Source of the DNA: Lichenostomus cassidix
Taxonomy: Eukaryota > Chordata > Aves > Passeriformes > Meliphagidae
DNA length: 64,000 bases
Direction: 5' to 3'
NCBI GenBank assembly: GCA_008360975.2
Contig: CM039192.1
Coordinates: forward strand, 9,826,194-9,890,193
The translations under genes were made by a program, and so were the position numbers. Below the pieces are notes generated by a model. The model was not told the origin of the DNA. It saw only the letters and a list, made by a program, of their open reading frames with translations, and searched no databases. Below are positions 1-11,140 of this stretch, piece after piece. Positions within the stretch are counted from its first letter, which is position 1. Each line of letters begins with the position of its first letter.

Positions 1-2079
1 GTAATTCACTTTCTAGAGTACCTAAATTCCATAAAGCTTTAAATAGCTTTTAATACATCTCTTTAATGAAAGGAACTTGCAGCTGCTTACAGATATTCTA
101 TGAGCAAAACAAATATGCAAATCTGATAATTTTGTTATTTGTTACCCTAAGTAAAAGATTCATTGTCATTCCTACAAGTATAAAATAGAGAAACCCAAGG
201 GCCAGATTATCAGGAGATGTACTGAAGACATAAGAATAAAACTGTGTTGCGGTATGCTGCTTACAGTTGGTTAATTATTGGAAAGTTTGTGTTGAAGATA
301 GCATCAAAAAGGTTTTATCTGTACCTACATCTATTTATAATCTGCCAAGCTTAGGAAATCCATTTGTGTGTCTTATCTAAGAGCCTTTCCAGTGATAGAA
401 GACTCATGTGGATTTTATTTGATTTTTAATTTAAAATCATGGATTGTTCAGCCGTATTGATTATTGCTATTTTCAGATGTTAAAATTAGAGCACAGCAGA
501 ACTGATCCTGCAGTCTTAGTTCATTCAAAGTTTAGTGACTTTTGGGAAGTGGAAATAAAGGAGAACTTGTCTTATAAGGCTTGATCCTATTGTCACACAT
601 ACATAGAGCCACAGATATTAAAATATTGAAGCAGTGTTATGAGGCAGAGAATGAACAAAATTTAAGTCACTTCATGTGGGAGTTTTTAACTTTCTGTAAA
701 GAAGTGAAGCTTTCGTTGTTTGTAAAAAGACTAGATCTCACTATTGATGGATTGCATGCTTTATTAGTGTGTTTTGGTATTTTGCATTGGTTTACATAAT
801 AGATAACGACTAAAATAGGCAGGCTTCTTTTCAAATTGAGCAGAATATATTAGTGGTTTAAGAGACTTTTCCAGCTTTTTCTACTTTTATATCTTCTAAG
901 GATTTTTATTGACTAATAACATCAGATATCTATTTTCATTTGATTAAAAGAATTGTGAAGTGCTTTATATACTTGATGTAGTTTCAAATTGCTACCCTGT
1001 AATGAAGTCTCTCAGGTTGTCTGTTGAGAAAAATGGAATTTTGGGACAAGAAACAAAGACTACCTCAGGCATTAAGACTGCAGCAATAATGTAGGTCAGT
1101 AGAATGGAAATTTGCAATCTGCCTGAAGCTCCAGGGTTAATATCCCAAATGTTCCTAGAGCACTGGAAAGCATATCAGATCTTTAACATAGCGGCATACT
1201 GCCACCTAACATCACACAAAGCATAAATTCAGTTCATCTTCACCACGGATCCAGTCAGCAATATTTTAGACTGTCCACCCAAAGTATTTATATATATTTT
1301 GTGGGGATCACTGTTCAGAGTTGCTTTTTCAAGGGTGAGAACCAAGCAAACCCTTTGGATAGATGCAATCCGTCTGGGTGGGAACAAGCTCTGAAGTTGA
1401 TTCAATAGTCTGAAAATGAGTCTTAGGTCATCTCACTGCAAAGACCTGCTTCCCTCCCTTGCCACAAAGACCCAAGTGCCTGGCAAGGACAGGCATTCCA
1501 TCTGGGATGCAGCAGTTCCTGCCTCCCTGTCATTACACACAGCAGACTTACTGGTGCATTAATTTCTTACAACATCTCAGTCTCAGGATTGTTAGCTGGT
1601 TTAAGTAATTCAGAAAACAGATCTTTGGTGAGAAACCTCATCCTGATGGAAAAGTGATAGGACATGTTTATGGGAGCAGCTTACCTGGCTGAATATGGGG
1701 GAGGAGGAGAGCTGCTGTCAGAGGTACAACCTGAGGAAGGCTTAAGGGATATGACAAGGGATGAGTGGAAGAATTCATGGGCTTTAGTCTTCCGTGACAA
1801 GAAATGTCTCTTGGGGCTCCTTGCACTGTAGCTAAGGTAAGGAGAAGGTTTGGGTCCAAGTGGACACCACACAGAAAGCCCCTAAGGAGATGTGCTCAGA
1901 AAGTGAGGGCTATGTGGGTACCAAAACCTCTTCCTTCACCTGTTTAGAGGTTGTTTGACAATCTCCCATCTGTGTATTGACATGTCCTGACCCTGTTTAC
2001 TTGTAGGATCTGCCAGGATCACAGAGCTAATGTGACAGGCTGCAATACATTTCAGATAGAAATAGATTCACATTTCTAC
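1..2079. other. Gene-free AT-rich DNA
   Basis: I see no supportable gene here. The longest frames are about 60-75 codons, match no family I know and overlap one another on the minus strand near 1668-1872. A slightly GC-richer, purine-rich patch lies at about 1680-1900. Apart from the repeat remnant near 196-232, listed separately, nothing structured stands out. An exon too short to see by eye cannot be excluded. Confidence 0.6.
196..232 (+). repeat. Ancient amniote palindromic repeat, edge fragment
   Basis: The word GGGCCAGATTATCAG followed by GAGATGTA resembles the outer edge (GGGCCAGATTCTCAG...GTGTAAAT) of an old interspersed repeat that I recall from chicken, turtle and crocodile DNA. Only the edge is visible; no palindromic core follows. 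The match is short, so it could be chance. Other candidate copies in the window are listed separately. Confidence 0.3.
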
Positions 2080-2145
2080 TTCAGTGCTCAGGTCAATGGA
2101 GTCACTTCAGGATTACATTTATGTTGCTGAGAGAAGAATTTGACC
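2080..2145 (+). repeat. Ancient amniote palindromic repeat copy
   Basis: This copy shows several diagnostic words in the expected order: GGTCAATGGAGTCACTTCAG, then GATTACA, then CTGAGAGAAGAATTTGACC. These correspond to the recalled consensus order of CAATGGAGTTACTCCAG, a GTGTAA block, and GAGAGCAGAATTTGGCC. The candidate at 8686-8750 shares the GTCA...TCAC...GGATT backbone, which gives some support from within the window. It is one of the most convincing copies here. The family may be the 3' region of an old CR1/L3-like LINE, but that name is a guess. Confidence 0.5.
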
Positions 2146-5100
2146 AATCACCCTCTCTGTCCAATGCATTAAATGAAAAAATAATTTAGCTAGCAGTTGT
2201 GAATACCCATTTTCCTGCCAATAACCTTATAACACCCCACTGCCAGGAGATATTTCTGACCCCACTTTTTGAGTTTCACCTTGTAGTGGAACTAGCCAGG
2301 AAGTCTTTCCAGGGCTTCGCTGTTAGCTCTGGACATACCTGTTTACTGATGACAGTTAGCCATATGCATGATGGAGAGAATCAAAATCAGCCCTCTCAGA
2401 TGTGTGCTGCTTATCAAAAGCAAGCTTGAATTAATAGAAGATTCTCAAGCCCTTGGATTTTTGGTTGCTTTTTTAAAAGTAGGTTTTAAATATGGTCTTT
2501 AAACTTATAAAGAAGTTGAAGATAGCAGCTAATTGAGTTAAGAAATCAGTGTCCTGTGGTTAGCAGTCAAGATCATATTAATATGAAGACATGATGATTA
2601 AAGACCAAACAAATAAGCTGGACCTAACCCCATTTTTTGTTGTTGATCATATTTTTTTCTTGAGTTTAGTAAGCCCAAGCAGTATCAGGTAACAAAGACA
2701 CTGCCTCCTGGGTCAGTGATGCAAGTCCACACTGAAATATGTCACAATTAGCAGAGAAGCCCTGTGTGAGCCTGATGGAAATGCTTTGATTAGGAATAGT
2801 TTTTAAATAGAGTAAATGTCATCGTGTTTGTTTTAATGAAAAAGATTAGGAAAACAGTTTTCTTTTAAAAGTTTAACTCTCATGTTTATGGAATAGTAGG
2901 ACCTTGTTTAAAAACAGGCAATATGTTTGAATTATTTATGTGTCAGCTTTCATGTTTTTTTCTGTAGGTTTATTAGCATGTCAGTTTGTGTGCTGGAAGT
3001 CAGATTCTTCTGTGTGTAGTGCAATGCTCAAATCAACACATAAGGTGCAACCCTAGATTCATAGATTCATACAATTTATTCCTAAAAACTGACCAGGTTT
3101 ATAAACTGAGTTTCCTTTTTAAGCCTGATATATTCAGGAGAAGTAATTTCTTCTTCAGGGACCCAATCTGGTGTTCTTCAAGAGCTGAGTTCATACATCC
3201 AAAATGTCCTCTGGCATCTTCAGCAATCTATTAGTCTTCTCCATATTCTTTTGTACTTTCAGATTTCTAATTTGGGGTATAACTACTTTCACATGCAGAA
3301 CAAACTGCTTACATGTAATTTGTTCACAGCCAACTGTCTGTGACAGGATAGTGTGGCTAAACAGGAGATTATGCTATCAGTCTGTATGTGTCTGAGGTTC
3401 CTTGGCTGTGCAAAATACAAGGGTCTTCCCCTTGTATTGTATGATAAAATGTGCACTTTACTGCAGAAAAGAAAATACGCATAACATGGTGAGAGCTAAA
3501 ATGGGTTTTGTTGGTATGTCTGTGGGAACTTTAACATTAGGGAATCTTTGACTGATAATGGAATTAGTCCCCAATATGTTTGATATGCCTTCGATGAGTA
3601 AATTGCCGTAATTTGTTTTTTCCTCTAAACCTTTCTTTGCCGCTTCTTGAGTTACCTGATAGCATAAAGCCTTTATCAAACTCTTTTTCCTCGTGTTACA
3701 TCTCTTTAACCCTTGACAATCACAGCTTGTATATCACTGCTGTCTCAGAATGCTTGCTACAATTTTCTCCTTTATTAAAGCGACAAGAAACCATAATAAT
3801 GTAACATTTCACCAATCAAACTTGCCACTTAATAAAAACATGGTGAAGCTGGCCTCTGTTTTTAGTCCTTGGGTTTTGGTCTGACCAGTAGATCTGGCAG
3901 CTCTGCAAATATGTAAACAACAGGCTGTGACCCTCAAGTAAACTCCACTCCAGTTATTTTCACTAGGACTAGTGCAATATCTAGACCAATGATGAAAACT
4001 GGTCCTCTTCATTACCACAATTTGTTCACTAAGCTGCTAAAATGATATAAAAAAAATCTCTTTGGATATTAAACTAGCTGGCAAGCCACAGAAACTGCAA
4101 GCAAGGTATCAAACTATGGAGAAAAATGGCTCTGTTAGACGTTACTGACTTGGAAATTTGTCAGCCCATGCCAATAAGACAGATGTCTTCCTTTGTCCCT
4201 CACCAGATACAGGTACAGGGGTAGGAAATAGTCTTTGACTACCTTCTTGAACTACTTTTGACCATTCTACCTTCCTTTGCTTATTAGAGAGAATGGAATC
4301 TGTGGATTAGTTACTCTTGGTGTCCTTCCTGTGATTGACAATGTGGATAGAATAAAAATGCTGTTTAGGAAGGGAGGCAGTGTCTGTGGTACCCAAGATG
4401 TCATGTGATGAAAGAGAAATAGCAGGACTGTGGTCACCAGAAAGTCTGCCTGGGACTGGATTTCAGAGATTTGTTGGTTTGTTAACAGGATGTATCATCT
4501 TTCACACTGTCAGCCTGGCTTCACCCACTCAAACCTGCTTGCAGATAAATTCTGAACCCACAATTTATATCAGTAATTTTTTAAAGGGTTACATAGTTTT
4601 AATTTAAATATCCCTATGTGTCAGTACTGTATTACACTAAATACATTTTGCCACACTGCTGATCTGCCCATTTGTATTTTTAATTATAAATTTTCCAGGA
4701 CTACATTTTTCTGTAAACTGTTCATGCTACATTAAAATGACTGTGAATTACATACACTTCATTCTTTATAGAGAATATACTACATTCATCTTTCACATGC
4801 AGCATGAATTCTTCTAATTTTCCATTCCCATCTGGTTCAATGGGAATTAGAACTTTGCAACCAGAATCAAATATACTGTGTTAAATTTGGTTTCATAAAT
4901 TCAGTAGCAATATTTTTATGCTTGACTAGTAAACAGTTCTTGCTACCTCAGGTGCTAATGTATTTTAAATTTTGTTATAACTATAAATATTTCATACAAA
5001 TGTTTTAAATGTCTTCATCTTATTATTAATGATTTACAAGCTCATTATTTAAAAGAAAATGCAAAAGAAAGAGGCATTATAAATTGACTTAAGATTATCA

Positions 5101-5594
5101 TGGCTTTTATGTTTAATGGTGAGATTCTGTATGTTACAAAATTTCAGTCACTTGTCTAAGGAAACTGTGTTCCTTTGAAGTCTGCTTTCCTGAAGTCAAA
5201 GATTATATATTGCTTGTTGACTGAGAATTTAAAACCTAAGCATTGAGTGATCCAACTGTTGTAAAGATTAGATAAAGAACTGACCATCACCCACATTGCT
5301 TCTGACACTAGTTTTACTTCCCACAGGGCATCTTACTAGGTGTTAGGCAGACTGGCTTCTTTCCTCCCTAAAGTAACTGAAGATTGGAACTCTCCTTTGA
5401 TGAGCACAGGCAGATTATGTATTATACATTCAAGCTCATGGTTGACCTTTGGAGATGCATAAATGAAAAAAGCAGCTGTTTGAATTGCACTTTCCAGCCC
5501 CTTGTGATTCGAAATTGAGATGCCATTTAATACATGCTTATTTAGTGGCAGTGATTTGTTTAGGCCCTTTCTAAACATTGAAGAAGAGAGAATC
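2146..5594. other. Gene-free AT-rich DNA
   Basis: No gene is supportable. Frames are at most about 80 codons and look random. A possible repeat copy lies near 4838-4880, where TTCAATGGGAATTAGAACTT resembles the CAATGGGAGTTAG word of the old palindromic repeat family. A short tandem word at 3056-3075 is listed separately. I see no tRNA, microRNA-like hairpin or simple satellite of note. Confidence 0.6.
3053..3077. repeat. Short tandem AGATTCAT, possible old LINE tail
   Basis: Two adjacent copies of AGATTCAT joined by AG stand out in otherwise unstructured sequence. CR1-group LINEs end in short tandem octamers, and an ATTCATAG-type tail followed by a GACC-containing stretch is seen in old amniote copies. 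Here the following bases contain CTGACCAGG but otherwise match poorly. This is a weak candidate that could equally be chance. Confidence 0.2.
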
Positions 5595-5595
5595 C

Positions 5596-5660
5596 CACCT
5601 AGAGGATCTTACAATCTGTGAGAAGAAAAAGAAGGGAAGCAGAGGTTAAGGTCCAGGGAA
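5596..5660 (+). repeat. Possible L2-like LINE remnant
   Basis: The run CTAGAGGATCTTACAATCTG, followed by a purine-rich GAGAAGAAA stretch and GCAGAGGTTAAG, resembles a known part of L2-group LINEs (AGGAGCTTACAATCTA... and GAGGTTAAG). The spacing is shorter than in a full copy, so it would be a deleted, very old fragment. The assignment is from memory and uncertain. Confidence 0.25.
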
Positions 5661-8600
5661 AAACAATGGAGGCAGACATGCATGATTTTCTTTCCCTCTT
5701 CAAAACAGCAGCGGGCAGGTGAACAAATTACTGAATGTGTACACATCAGTGTGTGCATGTGATAACTTCAAATGCTTCCTGCCATGTCTTATTCTAGTTC
5801 TGAAAGGTTCTGATCTTAGCAAAGTTTTGCAGGGCTTTTCTCTCTATGTATACATGTAACCATTTTGTAAATATTGTGATAGGAAATGTCAGTAGTGTCC
5901 TACATGCCCTCCTTGTTAAATCATGAAGATGCTTGTGAGAACTAACCTGGTAGGCACCATGTAGCTGAGGATACCTGTGCCATATGGCTCTGCATTGATG
6001 TTGTCCTTGTGTTCCTGGGGCTGTAGGACAGCCAGGCCTTCCTGGCACGAGGAGAGCTGCCAGGGTTTGGTACTTCGGTAAGAATAAATACCGTGGGTAG
6101 AATTTAGGTGTATCATCAGAGAGGCTCAGAACAGCACAGGCTAAAGTGGTTAGAAAAGGGTACCTAAAAAAAAAATCGAGTGAAGAAAATACTACTGAAT
6201 TTGTTCCCATGTATAAAGCACCCTTTTAGCCTGCTGTGTTATGTAACATGGCTAAATAATCCTTCTCGCTGCCTCAAGCAAGTGTTCATTGGGACTTGTG
6301 GTCTAATCACTGGATTTGCTCATCCTGGAAACAGTGGGATGCTGTCAGACCTTTATTTCCCTATGACATAGCACAAATATTTATTTAAATGCCACTTTTA
6401 GGCTGAAAATAGGGTATCTTGTTATGGTGGAACATGGAAAGCTAGTATTGCTCACAGGTTGCCTTCGTAATGTGGATACATTGAGCAAACAGGGTTGGAG
6501 ACATTGGTGGTGATGAACAGTCACACAAGTGTCTGTTGCACCTCTGTGTGTCAAGTGGGCTCTAATATTTTTTTAGTTTCATACAGTAACATTCTCAGTG
6601 GATCATCTTACTGAAGTGCAAATGTTGGAAACCCAGTAAAATTGTTAGACTTTTTCCAGAGGTACATTACAGAGCCTCCTAAGCTGTAATAATAGGAATC
6701 CAAAAACATGGGAGGGTGACCAATTATACTTAAATCTGGTCAGTGTTTTATTTTATGTGGTTATACTCTGGCTATTTTTTGACTTGTTTGGATCATACTG
6801 GCTAAGTGTTCCTGTCCAGTAATACTCATTTTACCCCAACCAGCCATTTAAACCAAGTATATGCTGGTTTTGCTATTGAATAGGAGGACAAGCACTTCCA
6901 TTATGGTTAGTTGTTTTGTGGCTTTTGGTACCCACCCATTTATTTTGGTTTGTCCTAATCTATATTTATCTATGGATGACAAGATGAACTTGAAAAAAGA
7001 ACAAGTTTAAAGTTGCATACCAGCTCCCAGGATGTAAATCATATTGGGCTTTCAGCTCTTTCAAGCTTTCATAAACAGTGCTTGCTGAAAGACTGAATCA
7101 TATTTTTCTGTGACTTTAGTTCATGTCAAGCATTTAATTTTTAACAACAGTGGTCAGTTTCCTGATGTGAACACATGACACTGGCCCTAGAGACTCCAGC
7201 TTTCTTTAGCTGTCATTGTAATAATTTTTCTTTTTAAAGATATGCTCACAGCAAAATTAGAACTGGTCTAAAGGCTTTGAAAGTAGTTCAGACCGCAGTG
7301 GTCCTAAAGCAACGGTCTGCTAGCAATGAGAGTGGAAACTGTGGGCTGAGCCCTGCTCAGCTTGTTTAAAAAAAATAAACTAACATATTAGAGTTAGTTA
7401 ATGGCATACCACTCTGGGTAGTGGTAAAGGCAAAGGCTGACCCCTCTTACACTGTTTAAAGGACTAGATTGTCACCTGTTTATATTAAAACTTACTGGAA
7501 AGACATAACAAGAGCTGGTGAAGAGCATGCTGTGGGATCCAGTGCCTCACAGGGGAGCTGAAGTTGTGCAAGGATTTATTGTGGAATCCTCCTCCTGCTT
7601 CTCCCCTTAGGGAAGAAAAGCTCTAGCTCAAACAGAAATTATTTCAGGCAGGACTTGTGGTTTCTGTTGCACAGGGAGGTCAGGCTAGTTTATTACAGTG
7701 GCTCCTTCTAGCCCTGTATTTAAATATACAAAAGGGAACACAGGAATACATTAAGCATGTTTGATTTTCAGATCTCTCCATTACCTCTAGGGGCCCCTTG
7801 CAAATTCTCATCTGCTCTTTGGTTTTATTATTTTCTGAGAGTCTCCTTTAAAACTCTCTCCATGTTTTTCAATTATTTTATACAGAGTTAAAGGGAAATG
7901 TCATTGTCCCCCTTCAACTGTCAAAGGTCTATTTGCAAATTGCCTCCCCTCCAGGAAGAAGGGGATGTTGCCATAGTGGTAAGGCACCTTTTTTCTTCCC
8001 CAGCTCTTCTTTCTTCAATGCATCTCCAAAAATGAAAACAAAATGGAAATGGGTGGTAGACATTGATTTTGGGGTATTTAGTAATTAAGCTCATTGCTTT
8101 TTTTTTTTTTTTTTCTGAGACACAAAGATGTCCAGTTATGGACTTTATTGAGAACTTAATACCAAATCTGTTGAAACTGATCAAAAGATGCCCAATGGCT
8201 CCAATCTGTGTGACAAATGAGTGCAGAATAGGAATAACTCACCTTCCAAAAAAAACCCCACCTGAAATAAAAAAAAAAAAAATCCAAGCACACTAGCTGA
8301 ATATTAATACAAGCATCTTAATTTTTTGTTCTTCCAATATTATTTGATTTGGTGGAATTGTTTAGGATTTGGGGTTTTTCAAGAATCTTTTAAATAGATA
8401 TAAGCAGCAGTAATTTTTGCACTGTGACTGAGTTGAGACTTTAGAAAATGTCATTGTGAAGAAACTTGAGCAAAATATTGTATTATTATATTTTCATGAT
8501 TATTTCCTTTGCAAGCTGGTAAAATGAAGTCCTAGATCATATGTGCTAATGAGAAATCTAATGCAGATTTCTCTACTCTTACTCTTCTTACTTATAATTC

Positions 8601-8685
8601 TGATTTCTCAGTCTGATTTCATGCCAATTTAGACTTCCAACTTACTTTATTTTGTCCACATTGAGAACATTATGCTAAGTGACAT
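5661..8685. other. Gene-free DNA with homopolymer runs
   Basis: No gene is supportable. A 138-codon minus-strand frame at 5794-6210 has no recognisable domain and low-complexity hydrophobic stretches, and an overlapping minus frame shadows it. A small perfect hairpin (TACCACT, 6-base loop, AGTGGTA) sits at 7407-7426. The homopolymer runs at about 8.1-8.3 kb are listed separately. Confidence 0.55.
8098..8282. repeat. T17 run and A14 run about 155 bp apart
   Basis: A run of 17 T (8098-8114) is followed by a run of 14 A (8269-8282), with an A8 run at 8248-8255 between them. The two long runs are complementary and could pair in single-stranded form. They may be separate slippage tracts, or poly(A) tails of two oppositely oriented retroposed fragments. 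The intervening sequence matches no element I recognise, and no target duplication is obvious. Confidence 0.6.
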
Positions 8686-8750
8686 GGAGCCAGATTTACT
8701 CTCTTTCAATCCCAAAGTGACGTCAGTAAATCACTGGATTTGTTTTGGTG
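8686..8750 (+). repeat. Ancient amniote palindromic repeat copy
   Basis: The order of words GGAGCCAGATTTACTCTC, CAATCCCAAAGTGACGTCAG, then AAATCACTGGATTTG matches my recalled consensus of this old repeat, where a CCAGATTCACTCT edge precedes a GTGACTTCAGTGAAATCACTGGATT block. The core contains TGACGTCA, a perfect CRE/ATF palindrome, so a leftover binding site is possible. Either reading needs alignment to confirm. Confidence 0.45.
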
Positions 8751-10805
8751 TCTGTACAGGAACAGAGTTTAGCTCATAATATCCAGTTTTCAGTTTTAGA
8801 GCTATCATAATAGTAACTAATCTACTTCCTCATGAGGAGGTCGATTTATTTTGAGTGGGTGAAAGGACACCAGTACAGAGAAGAGCTTTTGCCCAATATA
8901 TAAATAGATCTAGCTTGACAGGGTAACAATAGTTCTGACTTTGCTTTGCAAAGGAAAACCAATAAGGGAGGGAGAAGACTGGGTTTCTCCAACACATTCA
9001 TTTAGCAAACATTTATATAAAGACATCTTACTTTATTTTAAGTCATGTCCTCATGCCTTTTTTTGTCTCTTTAGAATATTTTATTCTACAATTTTGTGCT
9101 TTTTCTTTTCATCTCAGGGTTCCTCCAATGCTGTGAGGTACAGTAAAGAGTTCAGCAGTTCCTTTCACCATCATTGCATTAGCAAATTTCATTTGCAGAA
9201 CAATTACTTGGCAGCATGTGGCAAAAAGTCATATCTGAAACCTTTTGTCTCTGAGTGGGCTTGTCAGAGACAGTCACTTCTGATCTTGACTTCTCCACTG
9301 TATTTGGCATTTGAAAGAGCTAGTGTTGGATTTGGTTTGGTCTCTTTTTCTTTTCTATTAATGCTGCAAAGTATTTGGTTATGGTATTGGGCAATGTTTT
9401 GAAGTGTTATTTCTCAGTATGCTAAAATTTGCCAAAAAGTTTCCTCACCCAGACATTTAAACTGTTAGCCTATTATTTCTAATTTTTATTACTATTTGAG
9501 TGAGTGTGAGTGCCTGTGAGGCCTTAGTGAGACTCTGTGAGCTGTACAGGACCCTGCCAGTGCAGCTCAGGAGGAACACCTGATGGGTGCTGGCAGTCCT
9601 TAAGTCCAAACCTTGATGGCTTGGGAGCAAGACTTCCATGGATCAAACAATCACATGTAAATGTGGGCTGCAAGCATGCAAGCAAGATTTCCATTGGAAA
9701 TCTGTTGGTCATGTGAGGATCCTTCTCCATTTTTTTCAAAATTAATGTACCTCCCCTTACAATGTTTTAGTAGTGATAAATTGACATTTTCTTCCAGAAA
9801 CATGTTTCACAGGGAAATTTCTGAGCAACCATCATTATGATTTATAAAGCCTTCAAACCAGGCTACTCAGGAGACTACCTGTGAGTTTATGGCACAACAG
9901 AAACGAATGGGGACACCTGACCTGCTCAGCCCTGTTTACTCCATCTCTCCCCTGTAATGCCGTTCCTGAGCCCCAGACTGCTGACATCCATCAGACTCTG
10001 GGCATGCTGTGCATTTGAATGAACAATGGTAGAAGCTAGCATGGTCTGAGAGTGTGGGACTGAAACCATAGTGGTTTTCTATGTTGAGAGTAAGGAAAAT
10101 GTGGGAGAACAAGCCAAGGAGTTGTAGTTTCAAACTACTACTCTGCAAGTCAGGGGGCTTACATTTTTTTAGTGTGAATCAAAGCAGCTCTTTGATGAGA
10201 AGGGTTTGCATGTACATAGACATAGAATTCACAAAGGTACTTAGAATCCTTTTAGTATGGTATAGTACCTTATAGTGAAAAATATTCTTCTTTATCAAAA
10301 ATTATTGAATGCAACCCCTGAATAAAATTGCTAAGAACTTCCTTCAGTTTCAGTAGGGAGTGGACATGAAGGATCAGCCCTAGCAAGCAGATCTGATGAG
10401 TAAGAGTGCATCCCTTTTGCACAGTCTGCTTTCATGTCTCAAGACAAAATAAACAGAGATACCACAAATTGCTCAGTCTGTCTCTCTGTTTAGTTTTGTT
10501 GAGGTAATGCTTGTACCAGCCTTCCTAGCCAACTAATTTCCTATTGTTTTTTTCTTGCACTTCCTTCTGCTTTTGATCTTCTTCCAGTTAACATCCAGTT
10601 CTGATATGGAAAAACGATCCCTCTCTATAGTTGGCCACCCACAACTTGCCATAGATAGAGCAGCAGAGCTGGTCGCCCATCCCTGTACAGCCTCCTCCGG
10701 GGAGGAACTGTGCAGAAGGATTTGAACCCAGCCCACGAGCAGCCACTGAACATTGTGGCTGTGATGCTGTACGTGTGTACAGTGCTGAGACAAGTATTTT
10801 TCTGA
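8751..10805. other. Gene-free DNA including the longest AT-context frame
   Basis: The plus-strand frame 8941-9402 (153 codons) is the longest in AT-rich context. Its conceptual product is rich in Phe, Ser and Leu, has no domain or motif I recognise, and a pyrimidine tract with an AG at about 9117 lies inside it. By rough reckoning, one such frame in 64 kb is not surprising by chance. I therefore do not call it a gene. The rest of the stretch shows nothing structured. Confidence 0.5.
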
Positions 10806-11140
10806 GTGGGTGAAGATCACAGAGCAGTTTCTGGCCGTGCCTGGCTGGCCTGGGGGCTGAGCTTGCCCAGAGGCTCGGTGTCTAGCGGTGCCCCCCGCGG
10901 GGAGCCCGCTCGGCGCCAAGGCACAGCGGACAGTGCCATCTGCTGCTCCGCGCCTGGAAAACAAACCGGCCTCCATTGTGGTGGGAACGCTTCAGTGTCG
11001 CTCTCGCCAGGGCCGGGGGCACTGGTGGGACCGTGTGTTTGCCAGCCGTGCCTCCCTGTGCTGCCTGGGAAGGTTTTGCATCACCACGGAGGGTGTCACA
11101 CCACCGCGTGTGCCGTGGCGGGGAAGGCTCCAACAAAGAG
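10806..11140. promoter_or_regulatory. CpG-island-like GC-rich block
   Basis: This block of about 330 bp changes abruptly from the AT-rich surroundings to GC-rich sequence with roughly two dozen CpGs by eye, including CCCCGCGGGG and CTCGGCGCC. By rough count, observed/expected CpG is near 0.6-0.7, which meets the usual island criteria for a short island. In vertebrates such islands mark promoters, orphan promoters of non-coding RNAs, or insulators. Several long frames on both strands cross it, but GC-rich DNA lacks stop codons, so those are not evidence of coding. No TATA box or clear transcript direction is visible. A young GC-rich repeat is an alternative, though I recognise none. Confidence 0.55.
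10932..10946 (-). promoter_or_regulatory. Candidate CTCF binding site
   Basis: On the minus strand this reads GCAGCAGATGGCACT and matches the CTCF core consensus CCASYAGRKGGCRSY at 14 of 15 positions; only the first base differs. The central AGATGGC is intact. It lies inside the CpG-rich block, a common context for CTCF. A motif match alone does not show occupancy. Confidence 0.4.

Noticed and set aside
3574..3586. ATATGTTTGATAT, resembling part of miR-190
   Set aside because: Only 13 bases match and there is no complementary arm nearby to form a precursor hairpin.
7904..7925. GTCCCCCTTCAAC, resembling miR-133
   Set aside because: Differences in the seed-proximal part and only a 9-bp imperfect local stem.
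8941..9402. 153-codon frame as a gene
   Set aside because: No domain, a pyrimidine tract inside it, and one frame of this length is roughly expected by chance in 64 kb of six-frame sequence.
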